A stretch of 64,000 nt of DNA from Myxococcota bacterium (GTDB lineage Bacteria > Myxococcota_A > Bradymonadia > UBA7976 > UBA1532): NCBI GenBank assembly GCA_023150895.1, contig JAKLJY010000029.1, positions 1-64,000 of the forward strand, written 5' to 3'. The translations under genes and the position numbers were made by a program. A model generated the notes under the pieces. That model saw nothing but the letters and a program-made list of their open reading frames with translations. It ran no database searches and had not been told where the DNA came from. Shown one piece after another: positions 8,219-16,994 of this stretch; position 1 is the stretch's first letter, and each line of letters opens with the position of its first letter.

Positions 8219-8787
8219 CCGAGACGGTCGACTTCGGCGCGTCGACGGCCTTCGGCGCGCACGTCTTCCGCGTGGAAGTCAGCGGGTCGCGGGCGGTCCC
8301 CGTCTCGATCGTCGAAGACTACGGCCTCCGTGGGGGAGAGTCCGGCGTCCCGTTCCAGGAAGCCCGAGCCGTCGTACCGCGCTCGACGTGGAGCAGTCTC
8401 GCGGACGCCGCGCGGCGGGACTTCAATGAGCGTCTCAAGGCCCGCCGTGTTTCGACGGGACGCTGGAGGGTCGGATGCACGTTGCTCGACCGGCTGCTCG
8501 GTCGTGAACTCTGTGTCCTGGTCTGGGCGGCCGAAGGGGCGCCGCTGGAGCGGCTACCGGTGGTGTGCGCCCGCTGGGGAGCGCTTCGCCCGGAAGAGCG
8601 GTGGTGGCTCTTCGCCGCGACTGCGGCGGAGGCCGGACGCCCGGAGGATACGCATCGAGGCTGGCGGCGCGCCCTGAACCTCGCACTGTCGGACGCCGAA
8701 GGCGACGTGCCGTCCGCCCGACGCCCCCGACCCATCGAAACGGCGCTCGAGGAACTGCCACTCTTCCAACGACTCCGAGACGGATAG
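8215..8787 (+). CDS. Anti-phage-associated DUF3780 protein
   Basis: 190 residues, soluble, with no catalytic motif that I can see. It starts on the overlapping ATGA of the DUF499 gene. The segment HRGWRRALNLALSD in the last third is what I recognise from the DUF3780 family, whose members sit in exactly this operon position between the DUF499 ATPase and the DUF1156 methylase. Trp, Arg and Leu are abundant. The function is unknown; an adaptor between the ATPase and the methylase or helicase is plausible from its fixed position but is inference only. The gap to the methylase is 12 bp. Confidence 0.72.
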   Translation: MTETVDFGASTAFGAHVFRVEVSGSRAVPVSIVEDYGLRGGESGVPFQEARAVVPRSTWSSLADAARRDFNERLKARRVSTGRWRVGCTLLDRLLGRELCVLVWAAEGAPLERLPVVCARWGALRPEERWWLFAATAAEAGRPEDTHRGWRRALNLALSDAEGDVPSARRPRPIETALEELPLFQRLRDG

Positions 8788-8799
8788 AAGCCCGCAACG

Positions 8800-11622
8800 A
8801 TGACGACACGGAGCAAGGGAATCGTCCCGCGCAGCCTCGAGGACGCGCCGGCACTGATCGAACGCGCACTCCCCGTTCAGCGCCTATCGGCCGAGGCTTT
8901 CAAAGAGCAGATGGCCGTTCACGGGAAGACGCTGACGGCGCTCGGCAGCTACTGGAAGGGTCGCAAGCCGCTGATCCTCAACAAGGCCTGTGTGCTCGGA
9001 TGCCTGCTGCCTGCAACCGACGAGCCGGCCGCCGATCTCGAGATCTTCGAGTTGTTGATGGGCATGGACGACGCGTCGTTCGAGAAGCGCGGGCTACGGG
9101 CCGATCAGCTGGCGCTTCCCTATCGAGAGCGGGTCGACGCCGCGCGGCGTCCGGAAGAACGCCCCGACGTCCATGATCACATCTGGCCACGCGTGAACGC
9201 TCACCTCGGGACGACGGCGGGCAGCATCCCGGAACTCGTGGAACAGCTCGGGGTGATGCGCTTTGGTCACCGACCTCGCGTGGGCGACACGTTCGCCGGC
9301 TCCGGTCAGATTCCCTTCGAAGCTGCACGCTTGGGGTGTGACGTGTACGCGTCCGACCTGAATCCCATCGCCTGCATGCTGACCTGGGGTTCGTTCAACA
9401 TCGTCGGGGGCACCGCCGCGAGCAGAGCAGCCCTCGTGTCGGCTCAGGCGGCGCTCGTGCGGGATGTACAGCGCGAGATCGACCTTCTCGACGTCGAGAC
9501 CGATGGACGGGGCTGGCGCGCAAAGGTCTACCTGTACTGCTTGGAAGTGACTTGCCCGGAGACCGGATGGCGCGTGCCGATGCTGCCGTCGCTCATCATC
9601 AGCAAGGGCTATCGGGTGGTCGCGAAGCTCGTCCCGGACCCGAAGGCGATGCGATACGGCGTCGAGGTCGTGACAGGGGCAACGGACGAAGAGATGACGG
9701 CTGCGGAGCGCGGGACCGTGCGCTCCGACGGTCGCGGACAAGACCCCTACCTCTGTCACACGGTCGCGGAACGAGAATACCGGACGCGCGTCTCGACGTT
9801 GCGCGGTGACTATCGACTGGCAGACGGAACGACGGGCAATCGATTGCGCATGTGGGAAAAGGGCGATTTCATGCCCCGCCCGGAGGACCTTTTTCAGGAG
9901 CGCCTCTACGCCGTGCAGTGGATGCGGCCAAAGGAGAAGGGACGGGGCGACGATTACGCCTTCCGGTCCGTGACCGCCGCCGACCTCGAACGGGAGAAGC
10001 GCGTCGAGGACTACGTCGCTCGACACCTCGCGGACTGGCAGGCCGCAGGCATCGTGCCGGAGATGCGGATCGCGCCGGGCGAGAAGACCGATGAACCGAT
10101 TCGGACGCGCGGATGGACTCACTGGCACCATCTCTTCAATCCGCGGCAGTTGCTCGTCCTCTCAGTTCTGAACAAACGCCGGGATGCGGCCACGTGCATC
10201 CAGCTCGGGCAAGTCATGAACTTGAGCTGCAAGCTAAGTCGCATCGACAATAGTCCAAAAGGTGCTGGTGCAACGAAGGGCGCGTTCGACAATCAAGCAT
10301 TGAATCCAATTCTCAATTACGGCGCGCGTGGGAGTCGGTACTCGCTCTCCGGATTGGAGGGTAGCTTCAAACACTTCCCACTCCCCGCGGGCCGAACGTG
10401 GAGCGTGAAGTCCGCGCCTGCCGACCAGGCCAACGATCCCTGTGACCTCTTCATCACCGATCCGCCATACGGCGACGCGGTGAAGTATGAGGAAATCCTC
10501 GAGTTCTTCATTGCGTGGCTTCGCAAGCACCCGCCCCCGGAGTTCTCGCACTGGACGTGGGACAGCCGTCGCCCCCTGGCGATCAAAGGCGAAGACGACG
10601 CCTTTCGGGCGAAGATGGTCGCGGCCTACCGCCGCATGGCGGACCTCATGCCCGCCAACGGGCTGCAAGTCATCATGTTCACCCACCAGTCGGGCACAAT
10701 CTGGGGCGACATGGCCAATATCGTCTGGGCGTCCGGATTGCAGGTCACCGCGGCCTGGTACGTCGTCACCGAGACCGAAAGCGCCCTGCGCGACGGCAGT
10801 CACGTCAAGGGAACGGTGCTCCTCGTGCTTCGCAAACGACAAGGCGCGCTTCGCACGACTCAGGACGACCTCGCTTGGGAACTGCAGGACGAGGTGAAAG
10901 CGCAGGTCGAGACCCTCGTCGGGCTCAATCAGCGGACCCTGGCGCTGCACCGGGACGAGAATCTGTTCGCGGACGCCGATTTGCAGATGGCAGGTTACGC
11001 GGCCGCCCTGCGCGTCCTGACCCGGTACGCGTACATCGACGGCATGGAGATGGCTGCCGAGGCGGTCAGGCCGCGTCTGCGCGGAGACAGCACCTTCGTC
11101 GACGCCCTGATTGACTTCGCCGTGAGTACGGCGAACAGCACCCTCGTGCCCGAGGGACTCGTCGCCCGCCTCTGGGACCGGCTCTCCCCCATCGAACGAT
11201 TCTACTTGAAGATGCTCGAACTCGAGGGCAAGGGGCATCGCGCGCTCGACAACTATCAGAACTTCGCCAAGGCGTTCAAAGTCGCTGAGTTCCGGCCGAT
11301 CATGGCCGAGATGCGAGCCAACGGCGCGCGGCTTCTCGGCGCCGTCGAACTCGGCCGCGCCGAGATGGGCGACACGTCGGCCTTCGGCCATACATGGCTG
11401 CGCGCCATCCTCTTCGGCCTGTCCGAACTGGTCGCCGATCTCGACGGCGATCTCGTTCTCTCACACCTCGCCGGCAACGTGGCGAACTTCTACGATGCCG
11501 GTACCCGCGACTCCCTGGTTCAGCTGACCGACTTTCTGGCATCGAAGACTGCGGTTCTTCGCCCGAAGGAGGCCGCGGCCGCACGCGTCCTCGGTGAATT
11601 GCTCCGCCATCAGCGGGTGTAG
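8800..11622 (+). CDS. Anti-phage-associated DUF1156 adenine-specific DNA methylase
   Basis: 940 residues. The N-terminal DUF1156-like segment contains IERALPVQRLSAEAF and LNKACVLGCLLP. SAM motif I is DTFAGSGQIPFEA at about residues 163-175, and catalytic motif IV is DPPYG at residues 554-558, typical of N6-adenine (or N4-cytosine) methylases. Between them lies a roughly 380-residue insert that should hold target recognition; it includes CLEVTCPETGW, a possible remnant of the zinc ribbon of this family. Bases 10230-10330, just before DPPY, are much more AT-rich than the rest. The methylase probably marks host DNA so that the helicase/nuclease ignores it. The helicase gene starts 8 bp downstream. 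Confidence 0.87.
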   Translation: MTTRSKGIVPRSLEDAPALIERALPVQRLSAEAFKEQMAVHGKTLTALGSYWKGRKPLILNKACVLGCLLPATDEPAADLEIFELLMGMDDASFEKRGLRADQLALPYRERVDAARRPEERPDVHDHIWPRVNAHLGTTAGSIPELVEQLGVMRFGHRPRVGDTFAGSGQIPFEAARLGCDVYASDLNPIACMLTWGSFNIVGGTAASRAALVSAQAALVRDVQREIDLLDVETDGRGWRAKVYLYCLEVTCPETGWRVPMLPSLIISKGYRVVAKLVPDPKAMRYGVEVVTGATDEEMTAAERGTVRSDGRGQDPYLCHTVAEREYRTRVSTLRGDYRLADGTTGNRLRMWEKGDFMPRPEDLFQERLYAVQWMRPKEKGRGDDYAFRSVTAADLEREKRVEDYVARHLADWQAAGIVPEMRIAPGEKTDEPIRTRGWTHWHHLFNPRQLLVLSVLNKRRDAATCIQLGQVMNLSCKLSRIDNSPKGAGATKGAFDNQALNPILNYGARGSRYSLSGLEGSFKHFPLPAGRTWSVKSAPADQANDPCDLFITDPPYGDAVKYEEILEFFIAWLRKHPPPEFSHWTWDSRRPLAIKGEDDAFRAKMVAAYRRMADLMPANGLQVIMFTHQSGTIWGDMANIVWASGLQVTAAWYVVTETESALRDGSHVKGTVLLVLRKRQGALRTTQDDLAWELQDEVKAQVETLVGLNQRTLALHRDENLFADADLQMAGYAAALRVLTRYAYIDGMEMAAEAVRPRLRGDSTFVDALIDFAVSTANSTLVPEGLVARLWDRLSPIERFYLKMLELEGKGHRALDNYQNFAKAFKVAEFRPIMAEMRANGARLLGAVELGRAEMGDTSAFGHTWLRAILFGLSELVADLDGDLVLSHLAGNVANFYDAGTRDSLVQLTDFLASKTAVLRPKEAAAARVLGELLRHQRV

Positions 11623-11630
11623 GTGGCGAG

Positions 11631-14363
11631 ATGACGGCGAGTCCGATTCGACGCTTCTCCTCCGGGCGAACGGACGACGGCCGCCTCGACGGCGGCTTCC
11701 TCGCCAAAAGACTGGCCGGCGCCACCGCATACCGGCGGATTGCCGGGTATTTTCGAAGTTCGATCTTCGAACTGATCGGCGAGGAGATCGCGCAGGTGCC
11801 GCGCGTTCAGATCGTCTGCAACAGCGAGGTCGACTCCGGAGATCTCGCCGTCTCACAGTCCGCCATGGTGCGGCGCCTCAACGAGGCCTCGCCGGATCTC
11901 GCGAGCCTCCTCGTGCGTGAGAGGTACCGGCGCCTCGATGCGCTGCTTCGCGCCGGCAACGTCGAAATTCGGGTGGTGCCCCGCGACCATACGTTCGTTC
12001 ACGGCAAGGCGGGTGTGATCGATCATCCCCGCGGCAAAAGCTGCTTCCTGGGTTCCGCCAACGAGACCCGAAGCGGGTTTGCGCACAACTACGAAATTCT
12101 CTGGGAGGACGAATCGCCGGAGGGCGTGGCCTGGGTCGAAGAGGAGTTCGAGCGCCTCTGGCGCCACGCCAGACCTCTCTCCGAGGGCATCCTGATCGAG
12201 ATCGGCCGGGCCGCAGCCCGAGTCGAGGTCACCTTCGCCGAGACGCCGGCGGAGGACGTACCGGCTGCAGCACTCGTCGAGTCGCCGATCTATCGCCGGG
12301 GAGACCAACTGCAGCCCTGGCAGCGAGCCTTCGTCGCGAAGTTCGTCGACCAACGCGAACGTCGGCGGCAGGTACGGCTTCTGCTCGCCGACGAGGTCGG
12401 CCTCGGAAAGACACTTTCATTGGGCGCTTGTGCGCTCGCGACGGCCATCCTCGATCCCGGGCCCATCCTGATTCTCTGTCCAGCCAACCTCGCGAAGAAC
12501 TGGCAGGCGGAACTCCAGCAACATCTCGGCATTCCGAGCGCGGTCTGGCTGTCGACACAGAAACGGTGGCTCCTCAATTCGGAGGGTGAACTGTTCGGTC
12601 GGGGTGTCGAAGACGTCGTTCGGTGCCCATTTCGCATCGGGATCGTCTCGACGGGCCTGCTGACGGCGGACTCGACCGAGCGAGCGCTTCTGCTCGAACG
12701 CGGGCGCTTTGCCCTCGTAATCCTCGATGAGGCGCACAAGGCACGACGTAGCCGCGGACTCGGCGTGCGGGAACCCGAGGCGAACAACCTGCTCGACTTC
12801 ATGTTGGCGGTGGGCCCGAAGACACGCCACCTGCTCCTGGGGACGGCGACGCCGATTCAAACCAACGTCGGCGAACTCTGGGACCTCCTCGAAGTCCTGA
12901 ACGCCGGCGCCGAGTTCGTCATGGGCAGCGCCCTGCCCCGAAGCCCTTGGCTCGACCCGGAACGCGCGATCCCCCTGATGCGAGGGGAGACCGTGCCTGA
13001 GCGACTCGACGACCTCTGGGAGTTCGTTCGTAACCCCCTTCCCCCCGGTGATGGCCCCGATGCGCCGCTCTTCTTGCAACTCCGCCACAGCCTCGACGTA
13101 GACGCCGAGGCCCATATTTCAGACATCGCCTGCAGCGCCCTCCCCTATCACGCGCGCGCTGCGTTGGAGCACATGTTCGACGGGGGTTTCTTCCGGCTGA
13201 ACAACCCCATCATTCGGCACACGGTTCTGCGAAAGCGGGCCACGCTCGAACAACGAGGTCTCCTCGCCCGGATAGCGGTCGACGTTCACCCCGATCCCGC
13301 GCGGCCGCTGACGGATTACCCTCCAGTCGGGCTCGTCGGCCTCGCCCTCGACACGAGCCTGGCCTTCGATCAGGCCTATCGGACGGCCATGAAGTTCATC
13401 GAGAGCTACTCCCGCCGGGTGAATGGCGGGGCGATGATCAAGTCGGTGTTGCTTCAGCGGTTGTGCTCGAGCCTCGCGTCCGGGCTGAGGACCACTCGCG
13501 CACTGCTCGAACGTCGGGTGATTGAGACCGAGGCCAACGTCGACGAATTCGATGTCGAACTCGGCCCGATTCCGGACTCGGAGACTGCGCTTCTGCGATC
13601 GATCATCGACGAACTCTCCCGACCTGGGGTCAAGGATCCGAAGCTCACTGCGGCCATGGCCTTCCTGACGGACATGCGCACGGGCGACGGATCGAATCGA
13701 CGCACGTGGCTGGAGCATGGCTGCCTGCTATTCACTCAGTACTACGACACTGCCTTGTGGATGGCGACCGAACTTTCGAAGATGCTCCCGAACGAGTTGG
13801 TGGGCCTGTACGCAGGTGCGGGGCGATGTTCGCGATTCGTCGGCGGTCGGAGCGAGTCCGAGACGCGAGAGCGCCTTCTCGGATTCGTGGACACACGGGA
13901 ACTTCGACTCATGGTCGCGACCGATGCCGCGAGCGAAGGGCTGAACCTGCAGAAACTCGGGACGCTCGTGAACATCGACCTGCCGTGGAACCCGGCCCGG
14001 CTCGAACAGCGTCTCGGGCGCATCAAGCGCATCGGACAACGCCGTTCGAGGGTCGACATGCTGAACCTCGTGTATCGAGACACGCAAGACGAACGCGTCT
14101 ACGAAGTCTTGTCACAGCGCATGAAGGACCGATACGACCTCTTCGGCACCCTGCCGGACACCATCGACGCCGCGTGGGTCGACGACGAGAAGAAACTCGC
14201 AGAGCAACTCGACCTGTACATCGATCGCCGGAAGGGGGCCCGAAACGCCTTCGACATTGCGCATGAGGACACCGTCGATCCCGATGCACACACCTGGGAG
14301 AAGTGCAGCCGCGTGTTCTCGCGTGACGCGATGGAGACGCTGCTGAAGACACGTTGGACGTAG
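11631..14363 (+). CDS. PLD-nuclease/SNF2-helicase fusion, anti-phage effector
   Basis: 910 residues. The N-terminal phospholipase-D-type domain has a single HxK motif (HGKAGVID, His124/Lys126) followed by SANET, so the nuclease would act as a dimer. The SNF2/DEAD helicase core follows: Walker A DEVGLGKT (Lys260), Walker B DEAH (366-369), motif III LLLGTATPIQTN, and the C-terminal lobe with motif V ASEGLNLQKLGT and motif VI EQRLGRIKRIGQR near residue 800. It probably translocates along DNA and cuts invading DNA in the cytoplasm. It is the last gene of the operon; its stop lies 7 bp from the convergent nth stop. Confidence 0.87.
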   Translation: MTASPIRRFSSGRTDDGRLDGGFLAKRLAGATAYRRIAGYFRSSIFELIGEEIAQVPRVQIVCNSEVDSGDLAVSQSAMVRRLNEASPDLASLLVRERYRRLDALLRAGNVEIRVVPRDHTFVHGKAGVIDHPRGKSCFLGSANETRSGFAHNYEILWEDESPEGVAWVEEEFERLWRHARPLSEGILIEIGRAAARVEVTFAETPAEDVPAAALVESPIYRRGDQLQPWQRAFVAKFVDQRERRRQVRLLLADEVGLGKTLSLGACALATAILDPGPILILCPANLAKNWQAELQQHLGIPSAVWLSTQKRWLLNSEGELFGRGVEDVVRCPFRIGIVSTGLLTADSTERALLLERGRFALVILDEAHKARRSRGLGVREPEANNLLDFMLAVGPKTRHLLLGTATPIQTNVGELWDLLEVLNAGAEFVMGSALPRSPWLDPERAIPLMRGETVPERLDDLWEFVRNPLPPGDGPDAPLFLQLRHSLDVDAEAHISDIACSALPYHARAALEHMFDGGFFRLNNPIIRHTVLRKRATLEQRGLLARIAVDVHPDPARPLTDYPPVGLVGLALDTSLAFDQAYRTAMKFIESYSRRVNGGAMIKSVLLQRLCSSLASGLRTTRALLERRVIETEANVDEFDVELGPIPDSETALLRSIIDELSRPGVKDPKLTAAMAFLTDMRTGDGSNRRTWLEHGCLLFTQYYDTALWMATELSKMLPNELVGLYAGAGRCSRFVGGRSESETRERLLGFVDTRELRLMVATDAASEGLNLQKLGTLVNIDLPWNPARLEQRLGRIKRIGQRRSRVDMLNLVYRDTQDERVYEVLSQRMKDRYDLFGTLPDTIDAAWVDDEKKLAEQLDLYIDRRKGARNAFDIAHEDTVDPDAHTWEKCSRVFSRDAMETLLKTRWT

Positions 14364-14370
14364 CCCCCCC

Positions 14371-15045
14371 TCACCGCGTCGCGGCCCCCGCGAGGCCGAT
14401 GCGGCGGCACAGGCCGTCGTTCAGCGGGCATTGGCTGCACTTCGGGCTGACGGGCCGGCAGACGGACTGCCCGAAGGCCACGAGCAACAGGTTCACGCGC
14501 ATCCACCAATGCGCCGGCAGCTTGCCGCGCAGGCGAAGCTCCGTCTCGTCGGGCGTGGCGCTGCGGACGTACCCCCAGCGGTTCGTGATGCGGTGCACAT
14601 GCGTGTCGACGCAGATGCCCGGCAGGCCGTGCCCCTCGACGAGGACGAGGTTGGCCGTCTTGCGGCCGACGCCGGGCAGCGTGAGCAGCGTATCGAGGTC
14701 CGTCGGCACGGCGCCGCCGTGGTCGCGCAGCAGGATCTCGCTGAAGGCCTGAATCTGCGCGGCCTTGCGCGAATAGAAAGCCACCGGCCGGATGAGGTCG
14801 CAGAGTTGCTCGCGCGGGAGGGCCACGAGGGCGGCGGGGGTGTCCGCGACGGCGAAGAGGCGCTGACTGACCGGTGCCGTGACCTGATCGAGTGTGCGCA
14901 GGGACAGGATGCAGCTCACGAGCACCCGGTACGGATCGCTCTCGTGCTGCGCCACGAAGGCGAGCACGGGCGCCTGCCAGGTGGGGAACGCCGTCTCGAG
15001 GCGACCGAGCGCCGCCTCGACATCGAAGGCGCCCGGGCGCGTCAA
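14371..15045 (-). CDS. nth: Endonuclease III-type DNA glycosylase/AP lyase
   Basis: 224 residues. The HhH-GPD core is complete: LPGVGRKTANLVLVEGHG (the hairpin with the catalytic Lys region) and CVDTHVHRITNRWGYV carrying the catalytic Asp. The [4Fe-4S] loop near the C terminus has four cysteines spaced C-x6-C-x2-C-x6-C, where the last gap is normally x5. The enzyme removes oxidised pyrimidines in base-excision repair. The start is uncertain: a TTG at 15043-15045 shares bases with the ligA stop (TTGA) and needs no upstream extension, whereas other candidates lie inside ligA. This is the last gene of a maeB-ligA-nth operon. Confidence 0.88.
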   Translation of the reverse strand: MTRPGAFDVEAALGRLETAFPTWQAPVLAFVAQHESDPYRVLVSCILSLRTLDQVTAPVSQRLFAVADTPAALVALPREQLCDLIRPVAFYSRKAAQIQAFSEILLRDHGGAVPTDLDTLLTLPGVGRKTANLVLVEGHGLPGICVDTHVHRITNRWGYVRSATPDETELRLRGKLPAHWWMRVNLLLVAFGQSVCRPVSPKCSQCPLNDGLCRRIGLAGAATR

Positions 15046-16994
15046 GGGGCCGCGGTCGCGTCGAGCAGCGCGATGAACTCGGCCTCGGTCAGGACCGTGA
15101 CGCCCGCCTCCTGCGCCTTCTGCAGCTTGCTGCCGGCCTTGCCCTCGCTGCCGACCACCAGGTAGCTCAGGGCCTTCGAGACACCGCTCGCCGCTTTTCC
15201 GCCGAGGGCTTCGACGCGCGCTTGCGCCGCCTCGCGCGTCATGGCCGCCAGCGTGCCCGTGAAGAGGAACGACTTGCCCGTGAACGGCCCGGGGCCCCCG
15301 GCGGCGTCGGTGGCGGCCGGCTCGGGTTCGGTCGCCACCGTGACCCCGGCGGCGAGCAGGGCGTCGATGGTGTGCGCTTGCGCCGCGAGGCCGGCGGCGA
15401 TCTTCTCCGCGGAGAGTTCGGCGAACTTGGGCAGGCCGAGCAGCTCCGCCGGCGTGGCCGCCCGCACGCGCTCGAGCGACCGGAAGTGGCGGGCGAGGGT
15501 CTGCGACGCCGTGCGACCGAGGCCGGGCACACCGAGCGCCGCGAGAAAGACCGCAAGCGGCAGGTCGGTCTGGTGCGTCGCACAATTCTCGACGAGCTTG
15601 GCGGCGAGGGTCTCCCCCATGCGGTCGAAGGTGATGAGGTCCTCCGGGCGCAGGCGGTAGAAGTCCGCCGGTTGCGTCAGAAGCCCCGCGTCGACGAGCG
15701 TTTGCAGCCAGATGTCGCCGAAGCCCTCGATGCCGACGGCGTTCGCGTAGTGCGACAGCACCCCGACGATGGCCCCGGCGCAGCCCGTCGCGCACGAGCA
15801 AACGATGATGTCGCCCTCTTCGCGGAGCGGGAAACCGCCCGTCGGGCACGTCTTCGGGTAGTCGATGGGTGTCTCGCCGGGCACGGAGACGCTCTCGAGG
15901 TACGGAATGACCCCGCCCCGGCGCACGGCCACGCACTCGGCCCCGATGGACAGGCCCTTGCTCCTGACCATGCCCCAGTTGTGCAGGCTGATGCGCGTCA
16001 CCGTCGCGCCGCTGAGGCTGACCGGGTCGACGATGCCGACGGGCGTGAAGATGCGGCTGCGGCTGACCGACCACTCGACGTCGCGCAGAATGGTCAGGCC
16101 GCTCTCGCCCTGCAGTTTGTAGGCGATGGCCCCGCGCGGGTGGTGAGACGTCGCCCCGAGCCGGACCTGCTCGTCCACCCGGTTCGCCCGGAAGACGACC
16201 CCGTCGATCTCGTAGTCGAGCTGCTGCCGGCGGGCGACGTAGGACTCGTAGCCGGCCTGCATGCCCGCCCGGTCGAGCAGCGCGTGTTCGACCGGCTCGA
16301 AGCCCCAGGCCGCCGCCTGGGCGAACTTCTCGACCTCCGTCTCGAGACCCGCGCCGACGACGTCGTAGGCCATGAAACGCAGGCCGACGGCCGCCGACTT
16401 CGCCGGGTCCTTCTGCTTGAGTGCGCCCGCCGCGGTGTTGCGGGGGTTGGCGAACTCGCCGGCGAGCTTCGCGAAGGCCGAGAGCGGCAGGTAGACCTCG
16501 CCCCGGATCTCCACCGGGGCCGTCACGGGCAAGCGCGCCGGCACGTTCGGGATGCGCTTCACGTTGGCGGTGATGTCCTCGCCCACCGTGCCGCTGCCCC
16601 GCGTCGCGGCGACCTCGAGGCGACCGTCGGCGCCATAGCGGATGCTGCACGCGCAGCCGTCCACCTTCGGCGTCATGACGACGTCGCCCTCGAACTTCGC
16701 CGCCCAGTCGAGCAGTGTCTTTTCGTCGTAACACTTCTCGAGGCTGAGCATCGCCTGACGATGCGTCACCGGCTCCCCCACCCGCGCCGCCGGATCGGGC
16801 CCGAGGGCGTCGAGCACCGGCGAGTGCGGGTTGATGGACCGCAGGCGCTCGACCAGACGGTCGAACTCCGGGTCGCTGATGACCGGCCGGTTCTCGTCCC
16901 AGTAGAGGCGGTTGTGCTTGCGCACCTCGAACTCGAGCCGGGCGGCGTCCCAATCCAGCCAATCGGCCGGCAAGAACATCGACAATTGCGTCAC
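15042..16994 (-). CDS. ligA: NAD(+)-dependent DNA ligase LigA
   Basis: 650 residues, in usual LigA order: NMN-binding domain Ia, adenylation domain with KVDG (Lys110 is the AMP acceptor) and TRGSGTVGEDITANV, OB fold, zinc finger, helix-hairpin-helix region and a C-terminal BRCT domain (GKSFLFTGTLAAMTREAAQA). The zinc finger departs from the norm: the first CxxC is CPTG, and an extra cysteine makes CSC before ATGC. ACSIRY replaces the common AISLRY after the active-site lysine. The protein is slightly shorter than typical and may be a divergent or second LigA. Its start overlaps the maeB stop (ATGA). Confidence 0.9.
   Translation of the reverse strand: MTQLSMFLPADWLDWDAARLEFEVRKHNRLYWDENRPVISDPEFDRLVERLRSINPHSPVLDALGPDPAARVGEPVTHRQAMLSLEKCYDEKTLLDWAAKFEGDVVMTPKVDGCACSIRYGADGRLEVAATRGSGTVGEDITANVKRIPNVPARLPVTAPVEIRGEVYLPLSAFAKLAGEFANPRNTAAGALKQKDPAKSAAVGLRFMAYDVVGAGLETEVEKFAQAAAWGFEPVEHALLDRAGMQAGYESYVARRQQLDYEIDGVVFRANRVDEQVRLGATSHHPRGAIAYKLQGESGLTILRDVEWSVSRSRIFTPVGIVDPVSLSGATVTRISLHNWGMVRSKGLSIGAECVAVRRGGVIPYLESVSVPGETPIDYPKTCPTGGFPLREEGDIIVCSCATGCAGAIVGVLSHYANAVGIEGFGDIWLQTLVDAGLLTQPADFYRLRPEDLITFDRMGETLAAKLVENCATHQTDLPLAVFLAALGVPGLGRTASQTLARHFRSLERVRAATPAELLGLPKFAELSAEKIAAGLAAQAHTIDALLAAGVTVATEPEPAATDAAGGPGPFTGKSFLFTGTLAAMTREAAQARVEALGGKAASGVSKALSYLVVGSEGKAGSKLQKAQEAGVTVLTEAEFIALLDATAAP

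Larger units (their letters stand above)
3815..14363. other. Defence island: XRE regulator, radC and DUF499-DUF3780-DUF1156-PLD/SNF2 operon
   Basis: This is a block of six genes with predicted anti-phage functions, lodged between an NCS2 permease and nth. Its base composition and codon use are visibly less GC-saturated than the flanks, for example the start region at 5020-5100 and the patch at 10230-10330. No integrase, tRNA or obvious direct repeat was seen at either edge, so the mode of entry is not visible. The gene set DUF499 ATPase, DUF3780, DUF1156 methylase and helicase is a recurrent one in defence-island surveys. From memory it corresponds to what PADLOC calls Hma (helicase-methylase-ATPase). 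The XRE gene and its operator-like repeats tie the two ends together. Confidence 0.7.

Noticed and set aside
3781-14400. Transposon or integrase boundaries of the defence island
   Set aside because: No integrase, terminal inverted repeat, tRNA or direct repeat could be seen at either edge.
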